Shown: positions 17,020 through 26,347 of the stretch, piece after piece | How the letters are laid out: each line of letters begins with the position of its first letter | How positions within the stretch are numbered: the first letter of the stretch is position 1 | DNA from: Peptoniphilus_E sp964345555 | Lineage (GTDB): Bacteria; Bacillota; Clostridia; Tissierellales; Peptoniphilaceae | DNA: 64,000 nucleotides | NCBI GenBank assembly: GCA_964345555.1 | Contig: CAYFRD010000004.1 | Span: 3,821 to 67,820, forward strand | Direction: 5' to 3' | Notes under the pieces: model-generated | Database searches by the model: none | What the model saw: the letters and a program-made list of their open reading frames with translations, nothing else | Told to the model about the DNA's origin: nothing | Translations under genes and position numbers: made by a program

Positions 17020-19221
17020 TTGAAAAAAATATTGTTGTACATATTTATTTTAGCCATGCTATCAATGAGTGCATGCAAAAAAGAAGAAGTCGCAAAACCT
17101 GTCGAATCTCCTGCAAAAGAACTTGAAGTCACAGAAACAGCGACCATAAGAGATGAAGATTTAGAATTTTTGGACGAATTTAACTACACCGTAGATGTTC
17201 CTTTTAATGAAAGTGAATTTTCGCCCAAAGTTGAAGATTACGAAGTGGCTGCAGACTTATCAAATGTGGTAAACTTGGAAAATTTCGGTGAATTTACTCA
17301 AGCTCAAAAGGATAAGCTGGCGGAGTCGGGGTTTTTTATCTGTCCTATTCCTATTAATGCCACCGGCGGAATAGTTGATAACAATTTAAGTGAGCAAATG
17401 TTTTATATCTATGAGGACAATGAATATAAAATACTTCCTTCCTTCATAACTACGGACTCGGTTTTACATATGTATCATGTTTTCTACGACAATTTTTTGA
17501 AAAATTTAGAGGAAAACACGCTTTTTGCGAAACTCATGCAATTGAATTCCCACATGCTGGAATCCACAATTGCAACTTACGAAAATTTGACAAATGAAGA
17601 AATCAAACACTTGGCACTTAGAAATACCGCTTTCTTTGGCACCGCTCAACTGCTCCTGGGAGAAAATCTCCCTACAAATATGCCCGAAGAAGCAAAAATA
17701 CTCGCCCGTGGAGAATTTGAAAAAATAAATTCGCAATCAGGAAGCGATTCGGAAATACTGCAGATAAAATTGGATTACTCTCAATTCAAACCCAGAGGTC
17801 ATTATACAAAGTCCGAAACTTTGCAAAAATATTTTAAAACTGTAATGTATTTCGGACAATGTGGATTCTTTGAAAAGACAGAAGATCAAAGACGTGAAGA
17901 CTTAACCGCTATGGCTATGCTCATATCTCACGACATATTCGCAAATCAAGACTCCTTTAAACTGTACACGGACATTTATGATCCTATTAACTTCTTGGTG
18001 GACGGTGCCGATGATTTAGGTCCCAGAGATTATGCAAAACTGCTCTACGGCGTTTACGGCAAGACTCCCGACTTAAATTCGCTGATGGATCAAATGGATT
18101 CCGTATATGCAAACTTGGAATATTTTGACCCACCTCAAATCGGAACATCCTTAGGCAGATCTTTCAGATTTATGCCGCAACGTGCGGTTTTGGACTCAGT
18201 TTGGATGCAGCAATTGGTGGATGTGAACATACCCTCCGACAGACCTGTATACAGAGGCTTGGATGTAATGGCGGTAATGGGTAACGTAGCCGCAAAAAAA
18301 CTGCAAATTGCCGATGAATACAATTCCCTTTGGGAACAATATCCTGACAAGTTGAAAGAAACAACAGACAAAGTCGGATTGCTCTCCCAAAGAGATTGGA
18401 TGAAAAATTTATACAGAGGCTGGTTATGGACAATTTCAGAACTGACAGGCAACTACGGTGAAGGCTACCCAAAATTTATGAGTAATGACGACTGGGATAA
18501 AAAGGAATTGAACACAGCTTTGGGATCATATGCAGAACTAAAGCACGACACTGTACTCTACGGAAAGGAAGTAGTGGCGGAAATGGGCGGAGGCGGATAT
18601 GAGGAACTGCCTAAATCCTATGTCGAACCAAATGTGAAGGTCTATGAAAAACTTTCCTGGTTAATCGAATATACAACGGAAAATTTAAAATTGAAAAACT
18701 TGCTCACAGACAGAGACGTGGAAAACTTAGGATACTTTAAAAATTTATGCGATATGTTGAAGAATATCAGCATAAAGGAGCTTAACAACGAAACTCTTAC
18801 CGAAGACGAATACTTGGAACTTTACTACATCGGAGGAGCAATGGAAGCAATTTCCCTCAACTTTGTCAATGACTATTCAACATACTGGTCTCTAATAGAC
18901 GAAAATGACAGAAACATGGCTATAGTTTCAGATTTGATGAAAGTAGTCAGAAACAATGCCGATTTACCTGAAGGAGAATATCTGCACGCCGCTGTCGGAC
19001 CTGCCTATGAAATATATGCCATCTATCCCGTAGGAGATGAACTTCACATCGGACGTGGCGGAGTATTTTCCTATAGAGAATTTTTAAATAAAGCACGACT
19101 GAATAACGAAGAGTATAGAGAAATATTAAAGGAAGATTTAACTTACGGAACCCCTTCTTGGTTTACAGATATGGTTCAAGAACCCAAGATAGAAATTCCC
19201 GATCCCTACTATTCTTACTGA
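17020..19221 (+). CDS. DUF3160 domain lipoprotein
   Basis: 733 residues from TTG 17020. AGGTG at 17009-17013 has proper spacing to this TTG, whereas the upstream GTG at 17011 is part of that site. A lipoprotein signal ends at Cys19 (MLSMSAC), followed by an acidic linker. The rest resembles the DUF3160 family: FGEFTQAQKDKLAESGFFI near residue 90, then long helical segments and a conserved tail with YAIYPVGDELHIGRGGVFSYREF. The family has no established function. Coupled to the upstream repeat protein gene. Confidence 0.82.
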   Translation: MKKILLYIFILAMLSMSACKKEEVAKPVESPAKELEVTETATIRDEDLEFLDEFNYTVDVPFNESEFSPKVEDYEVAADLSNVVNLENFGEFTQAQKDKLAESGFFICPIPINATGGIVDNNLSEQMFYIYEDNEYKILPSFITTDSVLHMYHVFYDNFLKNLEENTLFAKLMQLNSHMLESTIATYENLTNEEIKHLALRNTAFFGTAQLLLGENLPTNMPEEAKILARGEFEKINSQSGSDSEILQIKLDYSQFKPRGHYTKSETLQKYFKTVMYFGQCGFFEKTEDQRREDLTAMAMLISHDIFANQDSFKLYTDIYDPINFLVDGADDLGPRDYAKLLYGVYGKTPDLNSLMDQMDSVYANLEYFDPPQIGTSLGRSFRFMPQRAVLDSVWMQQLVDVNIPSDRPVYRGLDVMAVMGNVAAKKLQIADEYNSLWEQYPDKLKETTDKVGLLSQRDWMKNLYRGWLWTISELTGNYGEGYPKFMSNDDWDKKELNTALGSYAELKHDTVLYGKEVVAEMGGGGYEELPKSYVEPNVKVYEKLSWLIEYTTENLKLKNLLTDRDVENLGYFKNLCDMLKNISIKELNNETLTEDEYLELYYIGGAMEAISLNFVNDYSTYWSLIDENDRNMAIVSDLMKVVRNNADLPEGEYLHAAVGPAYEIYAIYPVGDELHIGRGGVFSYREFLNKARLNNEEYREILKEDLTYGTPSWFTDMVQEPKIEIPDPYYSY

Positions 19222-19309
19222 TGCAACCAACATGCAACCTAAAATCTACAAATAGTTGGTGGACTGCCTTCCTTGAATTTATATAATAAAACTTGAAAGG
19301 AGTGATTTT

Positions 19310-19681
19310 ATGTATACATTTTTTATAGTTTCAGTCTTTAATTTAATTTTTCATATTGCAATAGGAATACTCCTCTTAGTTTTAATTGTAAATATAATAA
19401 AGGCGCTAAAAAAATACATCAACTCACAGGAAGTTAGAAAAGAAAAAGATATTGCCAAAAAATCTATAGGAGAAATTCTGAAAAAATACAGAATGGAAAA
19501 TAAAATGACACAGGAATTCGTCGCAGAAACCTTGGGAGTATCAAGACAGGCTGTAAGCAAATGGGAAAACGGCACAAGCGATCCCAGCACGTCTAACCTT
19601 ATCGCCATAGCAAAGCTCTTCAAAATATCAGCAGAAGATTTGCTTTCTCAAGCAAAGGAAAATATCAGCACAGAAAAATAA
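19310..19681 (+). CDS. Membrane-anchored XRE-family transcription regulator
   Basis: 123 residues. An N-terminal transmembrane helix (about 4-30) is followed by a charged linker and an XRE/HTH_3 domain at 52-112 (IGEILKKYRMENKMTQEFVAETLGVSRQAVSKWE split over the two helices). Normal XRE regulators of this type lack the anchor, so this one likely binds DNA from the membrane. ATG follows AAAGGAGTG at good spacing, and a TATAAT-like box is at 19280-19286. A terminator follows its stop, so it is separate from the macrodomain gene. Confidence 0.88.
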   Translation: MYTFFIVSVFNLIFHIAIGILLLVLIVNIIKALKKYINSQEVRKEKDIAKKSIGEILKKYRMENKMTQEFVAETLGVSRQAVSKWENGTSDPSTSNLIAIAKLFKISAEDLLSQAKENISTEK

Positions 19682-19686
19682 CTTGC

Positions 19687-19716
19687 AATTTCCCCATAAT
19701 TTGTGGGGGAATTTTT
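19687..19716 (+). terminator. Terminator after the XRE gene
   Basis: TTCCCCA pairs with TGGGGGAA around ATAATTTG and is followed by TTTTTCT, six bases past the stop codon. Confidence 0.75.
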
Positions 19717-19730
19717 CTAAGGAGAATTAT

Positions 19731-20234
19731 ATGACCTTTAAAATTATAAAATCAGATATAACCAAATTAAAAGTAGACGCCATAGTCAATGCCGCCAACG
19801 AATCATTGTTAGGCGGAGGAGGAGTGGACGGAGCCATCCATAGAGCAGCAGGTCCTCAATTGCTTAAAGAATGCAAGACACTCAACGGCTGTAAAACCGG
19901 ACAGGCAAAAATCACAAAAGGCTACAATCTGCCTGCAAAATACATAATTCACACGGTGGGACCAATATACAAAGATGGAACAAAGGGCGAAAAAGAACTT
20001 CTGATATCAGCATATCAAAATTCACTTGCGATTGCTAAAGAATATAAGATAAAATCCCTCGCCTTTCCATTGATTTCATCGGGAATCTACGGATATCCCA
20101 AAAAAGAAGCCCTGGAAATAGCCACCTACACAATAAAATCATTTCTATCGGAAAATAAAATGGAAATAACCCTTGTCCTCTTCGACCAAAACACCATAGA
20201 CATCGCTGAGGAACTTTATGGTAGTATAAACTAA
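19731..20234 (+). CDS. Macrodomain protein (ADP-ribose binding/deacetylase)
   Basis: 167 residues from ATG 19731, which has AAGGAGA nine bases upstream; the longer frame would start inside the terminator. MacroD-type motifs are clear: DAIVNAANESLLGGGGVDGAIH near the N-terminus, then IHTVGP and LISSGIYGYP. Related enzymes hydrolyse O-acetyl-ADP-ribose or remove ADP-ribose from proteins. No sirtuin or ADP-ribosyltransferase is nearby. Its stop codon lies inside a perfect inverted repeat. Confidence 0.93.
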   Translation: MTFKIIKSDITKLKVDAIVNAANESLLGGGGVDGAIHRAAGPQLLKECKTLNGCKTGQAKITKGYNLPAKYIIHTVGPIYKDGTKGEKELLISAYQNSLAIAKEYKIKSLAFPLISSGIYGYPKKEALEIATYTIKSFLSENKMEITLVLFDQNTIDIAEELYGSIN

Positions 20235-20255
20235 TCATTACATTAGTTTATACTA
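20222..20255 (+). repeat. Perfect 14-bp inverted repeat over the macrodomain stop codon
   Basis: TAGTATAAACTAAT (20222-20235) and its exact complement (20242-20255) flank the 6-base loop CATTAC. There is no T-run, so it may protect the mRNA 3' end or act as a weak terminator. Confidence 0.6.
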
Positions 20256-20279
20256 TATATGTATAAATATTACATTAAA

Positions 20280-20314
20280 ATACCCTCTTTATCAAATACT
20301 GATAAAAAGGGTAT
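20280..20314 (-). terminator. etfA terminator
   Basis: The stem ATACCCTTTTTATCA / TGATAAAGAGGGTAT (minus strand, one mismatch-like G-U) is followed by TTTTAATG about 50 bases past the etfA stop. It may work for both converging genes. Confidence 0.7.
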
Positions 20315-20363
20315 GAATGGTTGAATTTATTTTTTAATATATATTTTTCTCAAACAAAATATT

Positions 20364-21356
20364 TTATTTCCTGCTTTCAAACAGTTTATTGAATTCTTCA
20401 ATTAATACAGGTATTACTTTGTAAAGATCTCCAACTATTGCAACATCAGCTACATTAACCATTGGTGCTTCTTCATCTTTGTTTATAGCTACAATTACAT
20501 CTGATGTTTTCATTCCTGCCATATGTTGAAGAGCTCCTGATATACCACATGCAAAATATACTTTTGGACTAACCGTTTTACCCGTTTGTCCTACTTGATG
20601 TTCATAAGGTATCCATCCCGCATCTACCGCAGCTCTTGATGCCCCTACTGCAGCTCCAAAAACTTCGGCTAATTGTTTTATTAAATCAAAACCACTGGGA
20701 TCTCCAAGTCCTCTACCACCTGAAACTATTATATCTGCATCTGTTAAGCTGATTTCTCCACTAGCTTTTTCAATAAGTTCTTTAACTTGTGTGCGAATAT
20801 CCGATTCTACAAATTCCACCTCAACTTTAACTACCTCGCCTTCCTTTGGTGTTTCAACTTTTTCCATTGAGTTAGGTCTGATAGTTGCCATTTGAGGTCT
20901 TTTCTCAGGAATTTCAAGATCTATCATTACGTTTCCTCCGTAAATAGGTCTTGAACATATCATCTTTCCATCCTCAAGTCTAACTGCTGTAGTGTCTGAT
21001 GAAAGTCCTGTTCCTAGTTTTGCAGCTACTCTTGCAGCTAAATCTTTACCATTTTGTGTCGCAGGTAATAATAATATTTCAGGTTCTTGTTCCTTAACTA
21101 CTGCCTCTAATCCTATCGCATAAGGTTCACTTCTGTATGCGTTAAGCACTTCATTTTCAACTATAAATACTTTATCGGCACCATATTTAAATGCATCTTT
21201 TGCACTTTCTTCTATTCCGCTTCCTAATAAAACCGCTCCAAGTTCTACTGATAATTCATCAGCAATCTTTCTTCCTCCACTTAGTACTTCAAAGGAGGCA
21301 CCGCTGATTGAGCCGTTGTTTTGTTCCAAATAAACCAACACTTTTGTATTTGACAT
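20364..21356 (-). CDS. etfA: Electron transfer flavoprotein alpha subunit
   Basis: 330 residues. The C-terminal FAD-binding half is typical: SGGRGLGDPSGF, GASRAAVDAGW, HQVGQTGKTVSPKVYFACGISGALQH and a NKDEEAPMVNVADV segment. With EtfB it accepts electrons for acyl-CoA dehydrogenases; in butyrate-forming anaerobes the Bcd-EtfAB complex bifurcates NADH electrons to crotonyl-CoA and ferredoxin. It is last in the operon, 18 bases after etfB. Confidence 0.97.
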   Translation of the reverse strand: MSNTKVLVYLEQNNGSISGASFEVLSGGRKIADELSVELGAVLLGSGIEESAKDAFKYGADKVFIVENEVLNAYRSEPYAIGLEAVVKEQEPEILLLPATQNGKDLAARVAAKLGTGLSSDTTAVRLEDGKMICSRPIYGGNVMIDLEIPEKRPQMATIRPNSMEKVETPKEGEVVKVEVEFVESDIRTQVKELIEKASGEISLTDADIIVSGGRGLGDPSGFDLIKQLAEVFGAAVGASRAAVDAGWIPYEHQVGQTGKTVSPKVYFACGISGALQHMAGMKTSDVIVAINKDEEAPMVNVADVAIVGDLYKVIPVLIEEFNKLFESRK

Positions 21357-21374
21357 CTCAACATTCCTCCTTTT

Positions 21375-22151
21375 TTATATAGCTTTTATTTCAACTAATT
21401 TTTTAACTGCAAGTACTGCTGTTTCTTCAGGTTCTCCCTTGAAGATTTCTCCACCTTTTCTAGGTGCCGGAGTATACATATTTTTAACCAATGTCGGTTG
21501 TTTTTCAACTTCTGCTCCTATTTTTGCTAAATCAAGAACAGGAATTTCCATTTTATTAGCTTTTCTTGTCCTCTTAAGGGTAGGATATCTAGGTTCGTTA
21601 AGAGATTTTTCGCAAGTTAATACTGCAGGAAGTTTTGCTTCTATAACTTCTTCTCCGAAAGTTGCAACTCTCTTGCATACTATACTGTCTTCAGTTACTT
21701 CTCTGATTTCTTCTATAAACGTTACTTGAGGCATATCAAGCTGTTCTGCAAGTTGTGCTCCAACTTGAGCATCATCTGCATCAATTGCTTGTTTACCCGT
21801 AAGAATTAAATCAAAGTCACCTATGCTTTTTATAGCCTTTGCAAGTAAATATGCTGTTCTATGAGCATCAGGATCTCCTTCTATTTTTTCATCGTGAACT
21901 AAATAAGCATGTTCTGCTCCCATAGCTAATCCTATTTTCAAAGCAGATTTACTGGATTCATCGCCTACCGATATAACACTTACTTCTCCGCCGTTTTTTT
22001 CAACCAATTGAAGGGCTGCTTCAATTGCATTCTGATCAAATGGACTTACCATGGTTTCTTCATCGGTATTTACAACGCTCTTCTTTTCTTCGTCTACTTT
22101 AGGGACAATTGCGTTGTCAAGTACTTTTTTTATACAAACCATTATATTCAT
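21375..22151 (-). CDS. etfB: Electron transfer flavoprotein beta subunit
   Basis: 258 residues with the N-terminal MNIMVCIKKVLD strand, the SPFDQNAIEAA segment, GKQAIDADDAQVGAQLAE, and the family signature region ending TLKRTRKANKMEIPV. Partner of EtfA. The start is ATG 22151 with AGGAGA upstream. A large hairpin (22191-22237) separates it from the upstream acyl-CoA dehydrogenase gene, so etfBA may have its own promoter or a processed transcript. Confidence 0.97.
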   Translation of the reverse strand: MNIMVCIKKVLDNAIVPKVDEEKKSVVNTDEETMVSPFDQNAIEAALQLVEKNGGEVSVISVGDESSKSALKIGLAMGAEHAYLVHDEKIEGDPDAHRTAYLLAKAIKSIGDFDLILTGKQAIDADDAQVGAQLAEQLDMPQVTFIEEIREVTEDSIVCKRVATFGEEVIEAKLPAVLTCEKSLNEPRYPTLKRTRKANKMEIPVLDLAKIGAEVEKQPTLVKNMYTPAPRKGGEIFKGEPEETAVLAVKKLVEIKAI

Positions 22152-22190
22152 ACTTGAGTTCTCTCCTTTTATTTTTTATTTACCTAAACG

Positions 22191-22237
22191 ACTTTAAAGC
22201 AAGACATAAATATTTATTTATCATCTTGCTTTAAAGT
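22191..22237 (-). repeat. Large inverted repeat between acyl-CoA dehydrogenase and etfB
   Basis: ACTTTAAAGCAAGA (22191-22204) and its exact complement (22224-22237) surround an AT-only loop that itself contains the palindrome ATAAATATTTAT. No T-run follows on either strand beyond the stem, so it could be a weak terminator, a processing site or an operator. Confidence 0.6.
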
Positions 22238-22271
22238 GATAATTATAATTTTATATCCTATAATTTATATA

Positions 22272-23411
22272 TCAGTCTTTTAAAATTTGTCCTGAAATTA
22301 CAATTCTTTGAATTTGAGAAGTTCCTTCAAATAATTCCAGTATTCTTTGATCTCTATACAATCTTTCAATTTCATAATCCTTCATGTATCCATATCCACC
22401 ATGAATTTGAAGAGCTGTCGTAACTATTTTATGAGCTGATTCTGCCCCGAAAAGTTTTGCCATTGAAGCTATCTTAGAGAACTCTTTACCTGATTCTTTT
22501 ATATCTGCTGCACAATATGTTAACATTCTTGCAGCTTCAAGTTGAGTTCCCATGTCAGCTATCATCCATGCAATACCTTGGAATCTTGAAATTTGGCGTC
22601 CAAATACTTCTCTTTCTTTTGAATACTTAACAGCTAAATCAAAAGCTCTTTGAGAAAGTCCTACACACATCGCTGCAATACCTACACGACCTCTGTCTAT
22701 AACATCAAGAGCAAGTCTATATCCTTTTCCAATTTCTCCTACTATGTTTTCCTTAGGTACTCTACAGTTATCAAATATCATTTCCCAAGTAAGAGCTCCT
22801 CTAATACCCATCTTATCATCAGAAGCCCCTGGAGTCATTCCCGGTGTTCCTTTTTCAACTACAAAACAAGTAAGTCCGTCTCTACCTTTTGAACGATCAG
22901 TCATAGCAAATACTGTTAAGAAATCAGCTTCAGCTCCACTTGTTATAAAGTGCTTTGTTCCATTAAGTACGTAATAATCTCCATCTTCTGTAGCTGTTGT
23001 ACGAGTAGCTGTCGGATCAGAACCACCTGCAGGTTCTGTCAAGCAGAATGCTGCTAGTTTTTCTCCTTCAAGAGCTGGTCTTAACCATTTTTCCTTTTGT
23101 TCGTCTGTACCTGCAAGATAAAGAGCGTCAAATCCAAGATAATGTCCTGTCATAATTGAGCCTGTAGCCGCACAAGCTGCTGTAACTTCTTCCATTGCTA
23201 TAGCTTCAGAAATAGGGTCTGCTCCGCCGCCGCCTAATTCTTCAGGATATGCGATACCCATTAAGTCTTGTTCCATAAGTCCTTTTACATTATCCCATGG
23301 AAATTCTTGTGTTCTATCCACTTCTTCTGCTCTTGGCGCCAAAGTTCCTTGAGCCCATTCTCTTACCATACGTCTTATTTCTATTTGGTCTTCTGTGTAC
23401 TTAAAATCCAT
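22272..23411 (-). CDS. Acyl-CoA dehydrogenase (substrate unassigned)
   Basis: 379-residue FAD enzyme of the short-chain acyl-CoA dehydrogenase family. Signatures are FCLTEPAGGSDPTA, HFITSGAEAD, QIHGGYGYMKDYEIERLYRD and the catalytic glutamate in ELFEGTSQIQ. It differs clearly from the 26348 paralogue (for example GTLAPRAEEVDRTQEFPW near the N-terminus), so the two are not a recent duplication. It stands between a family III CoA-transferase gene and etfBA, which suggests it oxidises or reduces the acyl-CoA made by that transferase. A butyryl-CoA role is possible but not shown. Confidence 0.93.
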   Translation of the reverse strand: MDFKYTEDQIEIRRMVREWAQGTLAPRAEEVDRTQEFPWDNVKGLMEQDLMGIAYPEELGGGGADPISEAIAMEEVTAACAATGSIMTGHYLGFDALYLAGTDEQKEKWLRPALEGEKLAAFCLTEPAGGSDPTATRTTATEDGDYYVLNGTKHFITSGAEADFLTVFAMTDRSKGRDGLTCFVVEKGTPGMTPGASDDKMGIRGALTWEMIFDNCRVPKENIVGEIGKGYRLALDVIDRGRVGIAAMCVGLSQRAFDLAVKYSKEREVFGRQISRFQGIAWMIADMGTQLEAARMLTYCAADIKESGKEFSKIASMAKLFGAESAHKIVTTALQIHGGYGYMKDYEIERLYRDQRILELFEGTSQIQRIVISGQILKD

Positions 23412-23489
23412 AATATTCTCCTTTATTTTTATAATAATTTTTATTAAATTTACTTTCCTTATGATAACTCATTTACTAAAATAAGCAAC

Positions 23490-24695
23490 TTAAATAACTT
23501 TATCTTCTTTTAATTTTGCAATTTGTTCATCAGTATATCCAAGTTCTTCCTTTAAAAGCTCTTCTGTATGTTGCCCAAGAAGTGGTGCAGGGTGTTTTGG
23601 ATCCGGAGGTGTCTCTGATAATTTCACTGGGTTACCAGTTATTCTTAACTTTCCTGCCTTTGGTTGTTCTATATCAACAAGCATTTCTCTAGATAAAATA
23701 CTTTCATCTTCACATGCTTTTCTTACGTTAAAAATAGGTCCGCATGGAATATGATTTTTTTCAAACATATCTATCGCTTCATCAAGCGTGTAGTCACTTA
23801 GAAAGTCTTCTATAATTTCTTTAAGTTCTACATCGTTATCAGAACGGTTCCAGTCTTCATCAAATTTTGGATTCTCAGGAAGTTCAGGTTTTCCCATTAA
23901 ATCACAAAGTACTTTAAAGTGACTATTGCTTGCTACTGCAATTATTACATATTCACCATCTTTGCATCTATAGATATCAAAAGGTGCACTTAGTGGATGT
24001 CTTGCCCCTACTCTTACAGGATCAATTCCTCCTATAGTGTGTCTTACTATATTAGTTTCAATAAATGAAAATACACTGTCCATCATAGCTATATCAACCA
24101 TTTGACCCTCGCCGGTTTTTTCTCTGTGGAACAAAGCTACCATTATACCAAAAACAGCATATAATCCGGCAGATATATCTCCTAGAGAACTTCCCACTCT
24201 TGCAGGTGGATTGTCAGGATATCCCGTTATACTCATCATTCCAGATCTTCCTTGAGCGACTATATCATAGGCGGGCAAATTTCTATGAGGACTTACTTGT
24301 CCAAATCCTGAGATTGAACAATAAACTATTCTTGGATTTATTTCTTTAAATTTTTCATAAGAATATCCAAGTTTTTCCATTACTCCAGGGCTGAAATTTT
24401 CTACTACAACATCACATTTTTTTACAAGATCATATATTATTTCTCTTGCCTTTTCATTTTTTAAATTTAAAGTTATACCTTTTTTGCCTCTATTAGCATA
24501 AATATAATAACCACTTTGTTCTGTTCCGTCTTCACTTTTTATAAATGGTCCGAAAATACGACTTCCATCTCCTGAACCTGGTCGTTCAATTTTTATTACT
24601 TCCGCTCCTAAATCCGCTAAATTAGCAGTACAAAACGGTCCAGCAAGTACATTTGTAAAGTCAAGGACCTTGATTCCTTCAAGAGCTTTTTTCAT
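23490..24695 (-). CDS. Family III (CaiB/BaiF) CoA-transferase
   Basis: 401 residues, family III CoA-transferase fold. The N-terminal VLDFTNVLAGPFCTANLADLGAEVIKIE is split over the classical nucleotide-binding strand. The catalytic aspartate is Asp173 in SSLGDISAG, matching Asp169 of formyl-CoA transferase, and GEGQMVDIAMMDSV follows. It moves CoA between a carboxylic acid and an acyl-CoA; the substrate is unknown. Encoded between a YjiH-type permease and an acyl-CoA dehydrogenase, it probably activates an imported acid. Confidence 0.93.
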   Translation of the reverse strand: MKKALEGIKVLDFTNVLAGPFCTANLADLGAEVIKIERPGSGDGSRIFGPFIKSEDGTEQSGYYIYANRGKKGITLNLKNEKAREIIYDLVKKCDVVVENFSPGVMEKLGYSYEKFKEINPRIVYCSISGFGQVSPHRNLPAYDIVAQGRSGMMSITGYPDNPPARVGSSLGDISAGLYAVFGIMVALFHREKTGEGQMVDIAMMDSVFSFIETNIVRHTIGGIDPVRVGARHPLSAPFDIYRCKDGEYVIIAVASNSHFKVLCDLMGKPELPENPKFDEDWNRSDNDVELKEIIEDFLSDYTLDEAIDMFEKNHIPCGPIFNVRKACEDESILSREMLVDIEQPKAGKLRITGNPVKLSETPPDPKHPAPLLGQHTEELLKEELGYTDEQIAKLKEDKVI

Positions 24696-24758
24696 GTCTT
24701 AATCCCTCCTTGCTTAATTATATTATTTGAATCAAAACTAATTTTCGTCTATTATTAT

Positions 24759-26210
24759 CTAATACAAAAATTTTGCAATTAATGCCACTATCGGAGCAGC
24801 TATTATTGTTCTTATCAAAAATATAAATACTAAATCTACAAAAGATAAATCATTATCTGATTGAAGCATAGCATTAGCGCTTTCCGTAAAAAATATGATC
24901 TGTACTGTTGAAAGAACTAATATAAAGAATATACTCGCCTCAGCAATATCTTTACCTGCTATTAACATTGCAGGAAGTGCAATTTCAGAAATACCTATAA
25001 GTGTTGATGGTGCTATAGCTGCTGCATCAGGAAGTCCTAATAAGTTCAAATATGGAATCATCGGTTTTCCTATCCAATCAAAGAAAGGAGTATAAGTACT
25101 TATTAACAAAGAAAGTACCGTTAGAGAAGCTACAAAGGATACAATCTTAAATGCAAAAGATATTACATCTGATATTGAAGATATGAATACTGAATATTCA
25201 GTACTTCTTGCTTTAGTAGTTCCCGCTGCAAAAGCCTTTTTAAATATTTTCGTATCATATTTTCCCGGTTTTCTCATTTCCTTCGTTTGAACTACGCCGT
25301 TTTTATATATATCTTTCTTCAAAGAAAGAGGTGGAATTCTTATTACAATTGCTGCCATAATGAAAGAAACAACTAATGATGTCAAAACTAAATTTCCATA
25401 CATATGAAGTGTATCAGTTATAGAGACAAGCAATGCAAAAAAACCAAGTGATACTACACTAAAGTTTGTCATTATAGCAGCTGATTCTCTTTCAGTATAT
25501 ACATTTTCATTATACAGTTTATTTGTTATAAAAACTCCGACAGCAGGAGCCGCCACAAATGAAGATAATGCATCTACAGCCGATTGTCCCGGAAGTCTGA
25601 ATAGCCTACGCATTAAGGGTTCGATAAGCGTTCCTATAAATTCAAGTATACCGAATTCAGTCAAAAAAGTTACAAGCCATCCTGCTATTGTTACTGTGAA
25701 CAATGTAGTTCCAGCTAAAGATATTGCAAGTCCTCCTACATCAGGATTCAATATTTGTTCTGGTCCTACATTAAACACAAGCATAAACGAAAATATGGCT
25801 GATAAATAATATAATAACCCTGTTATTGGACCGTCTTTTTCATGAAATTTAGCAAAAAATCCTTTTTTAGTAACTTTTCCTATAGTATAAGTTACTGACA
25901 GTCCAATACAAACTATTAACACAAGATAATTAATTATGCTAGCTGCTGCAGATTTAAACGTATTTACAACCCATACCATTGGCACTATATTTGATCCGCC
26001 CTCTTGAGGTATTATCGGTAAGAAAAAAAAGAATACGCCTATAGCTGAAAATATCAAAAATTTTACTATGTTAGCTGATGTCACAGAATTATAATCTACA
26101 TTAATTCCTACCTTTTCATTCAAATCCTTCTCAATTCTTTCAGCTTCTGTCATCTCTTTAGTGCTAACTTCAGAACTAGTCATAACTTTGTCATTTACAT
26201 CATTTTTCAC
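24759..26210 (-). CDS. YjiH-family permease (nucleoside-recognition gate domain)
   Basis: 483-residue membrane protein with around ten hydrophobic helices. It has the YjiH-family N-terminal FLIFSAIGVFFFFLPI after a charged cytoplasmic tail, and gate-domain helices with LPGQSAVDALSSFVAAP and a related repeat near the C-terminus. Start is GTG 26210 with GGAGG upstream. The transported substrate is unknown for the family. Position directly before a CoA-transferase and an acyl-CoA dehydrogenase makes it a candidate importer of their substrate. Confidence 0.85.
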   Translation of the reverse strand: MKNDVNDKVMTSSEVSTKEMTEAERIEKDLNEKVGINVDYNSVTSANIVKFLIFSAIGVFFFFLPIIPQEGGSNIVPMVWVVNTFKSAAASIINYLVLIVCIGLSVTYTIGKVTKKGFFAKFHEKDGPITGLLYYLSAIFSFMLVFNVGPEQILNPDVGGLAISLAGTTLFTVTIAGWLVTFLTEFGILEFIGTLIEPLMRRLFRLPGQSAVDALSSFVAAPAVGVFITNKLYNENVYTERESAAIMTNFSVVSLGFFALLVSITDTLHMYGNLVLTSLVVSFIMAAIVIRIPPLSLKKDIYKNGVVQTKEMRKPGKYDTKIFKKAFAAGTTKARSTEYSVFISSISDVISFAFKIVSFVASLTVLSLLISTYTPFFDWIGKPMIPYLNLLGLPDAAAIAPSTLIGISEIALPAMLIAGKDIAEASIFFILVLSTVQIIFFTESANAMLQSDNDLSFVDLVFIFLIRTIIAAPIVALIAKFLY

Positions 26211-26306
26211 TTTAATCCTCCTTTTATTTTTACTTTCAATATTTAATCTTTTATCAGACTAAATCAACATTAAAGACTAATTAAATATCCTATAAGGATA
26301 ATTTAT

Positions 26307-26340
26307 CAGATGAGAATCAACAAGTTCTAATTCTCATCTG
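26307..26340 (-). terminator. Hairpin after bcd-like gene
   Basis: CAGATGAGAAT (26307-26317) and its complement (26330-26340) form an 11-pair stem 7 bases past the stop at 26348. It has no strong T-run, so it may be a partial terminator. Confidence 0.5.
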
Positions 26341-26347
26341 TATACAA

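Noticed and set aside
22272..26210. Carnitine (cai) operon
   Set aside because: Only the CoA-transferase family agrees. The permease is YjiH-type and not a BCCT carrier, the dehydrogenase does not look like CaiA, and caiC/caiD are not adjacent.
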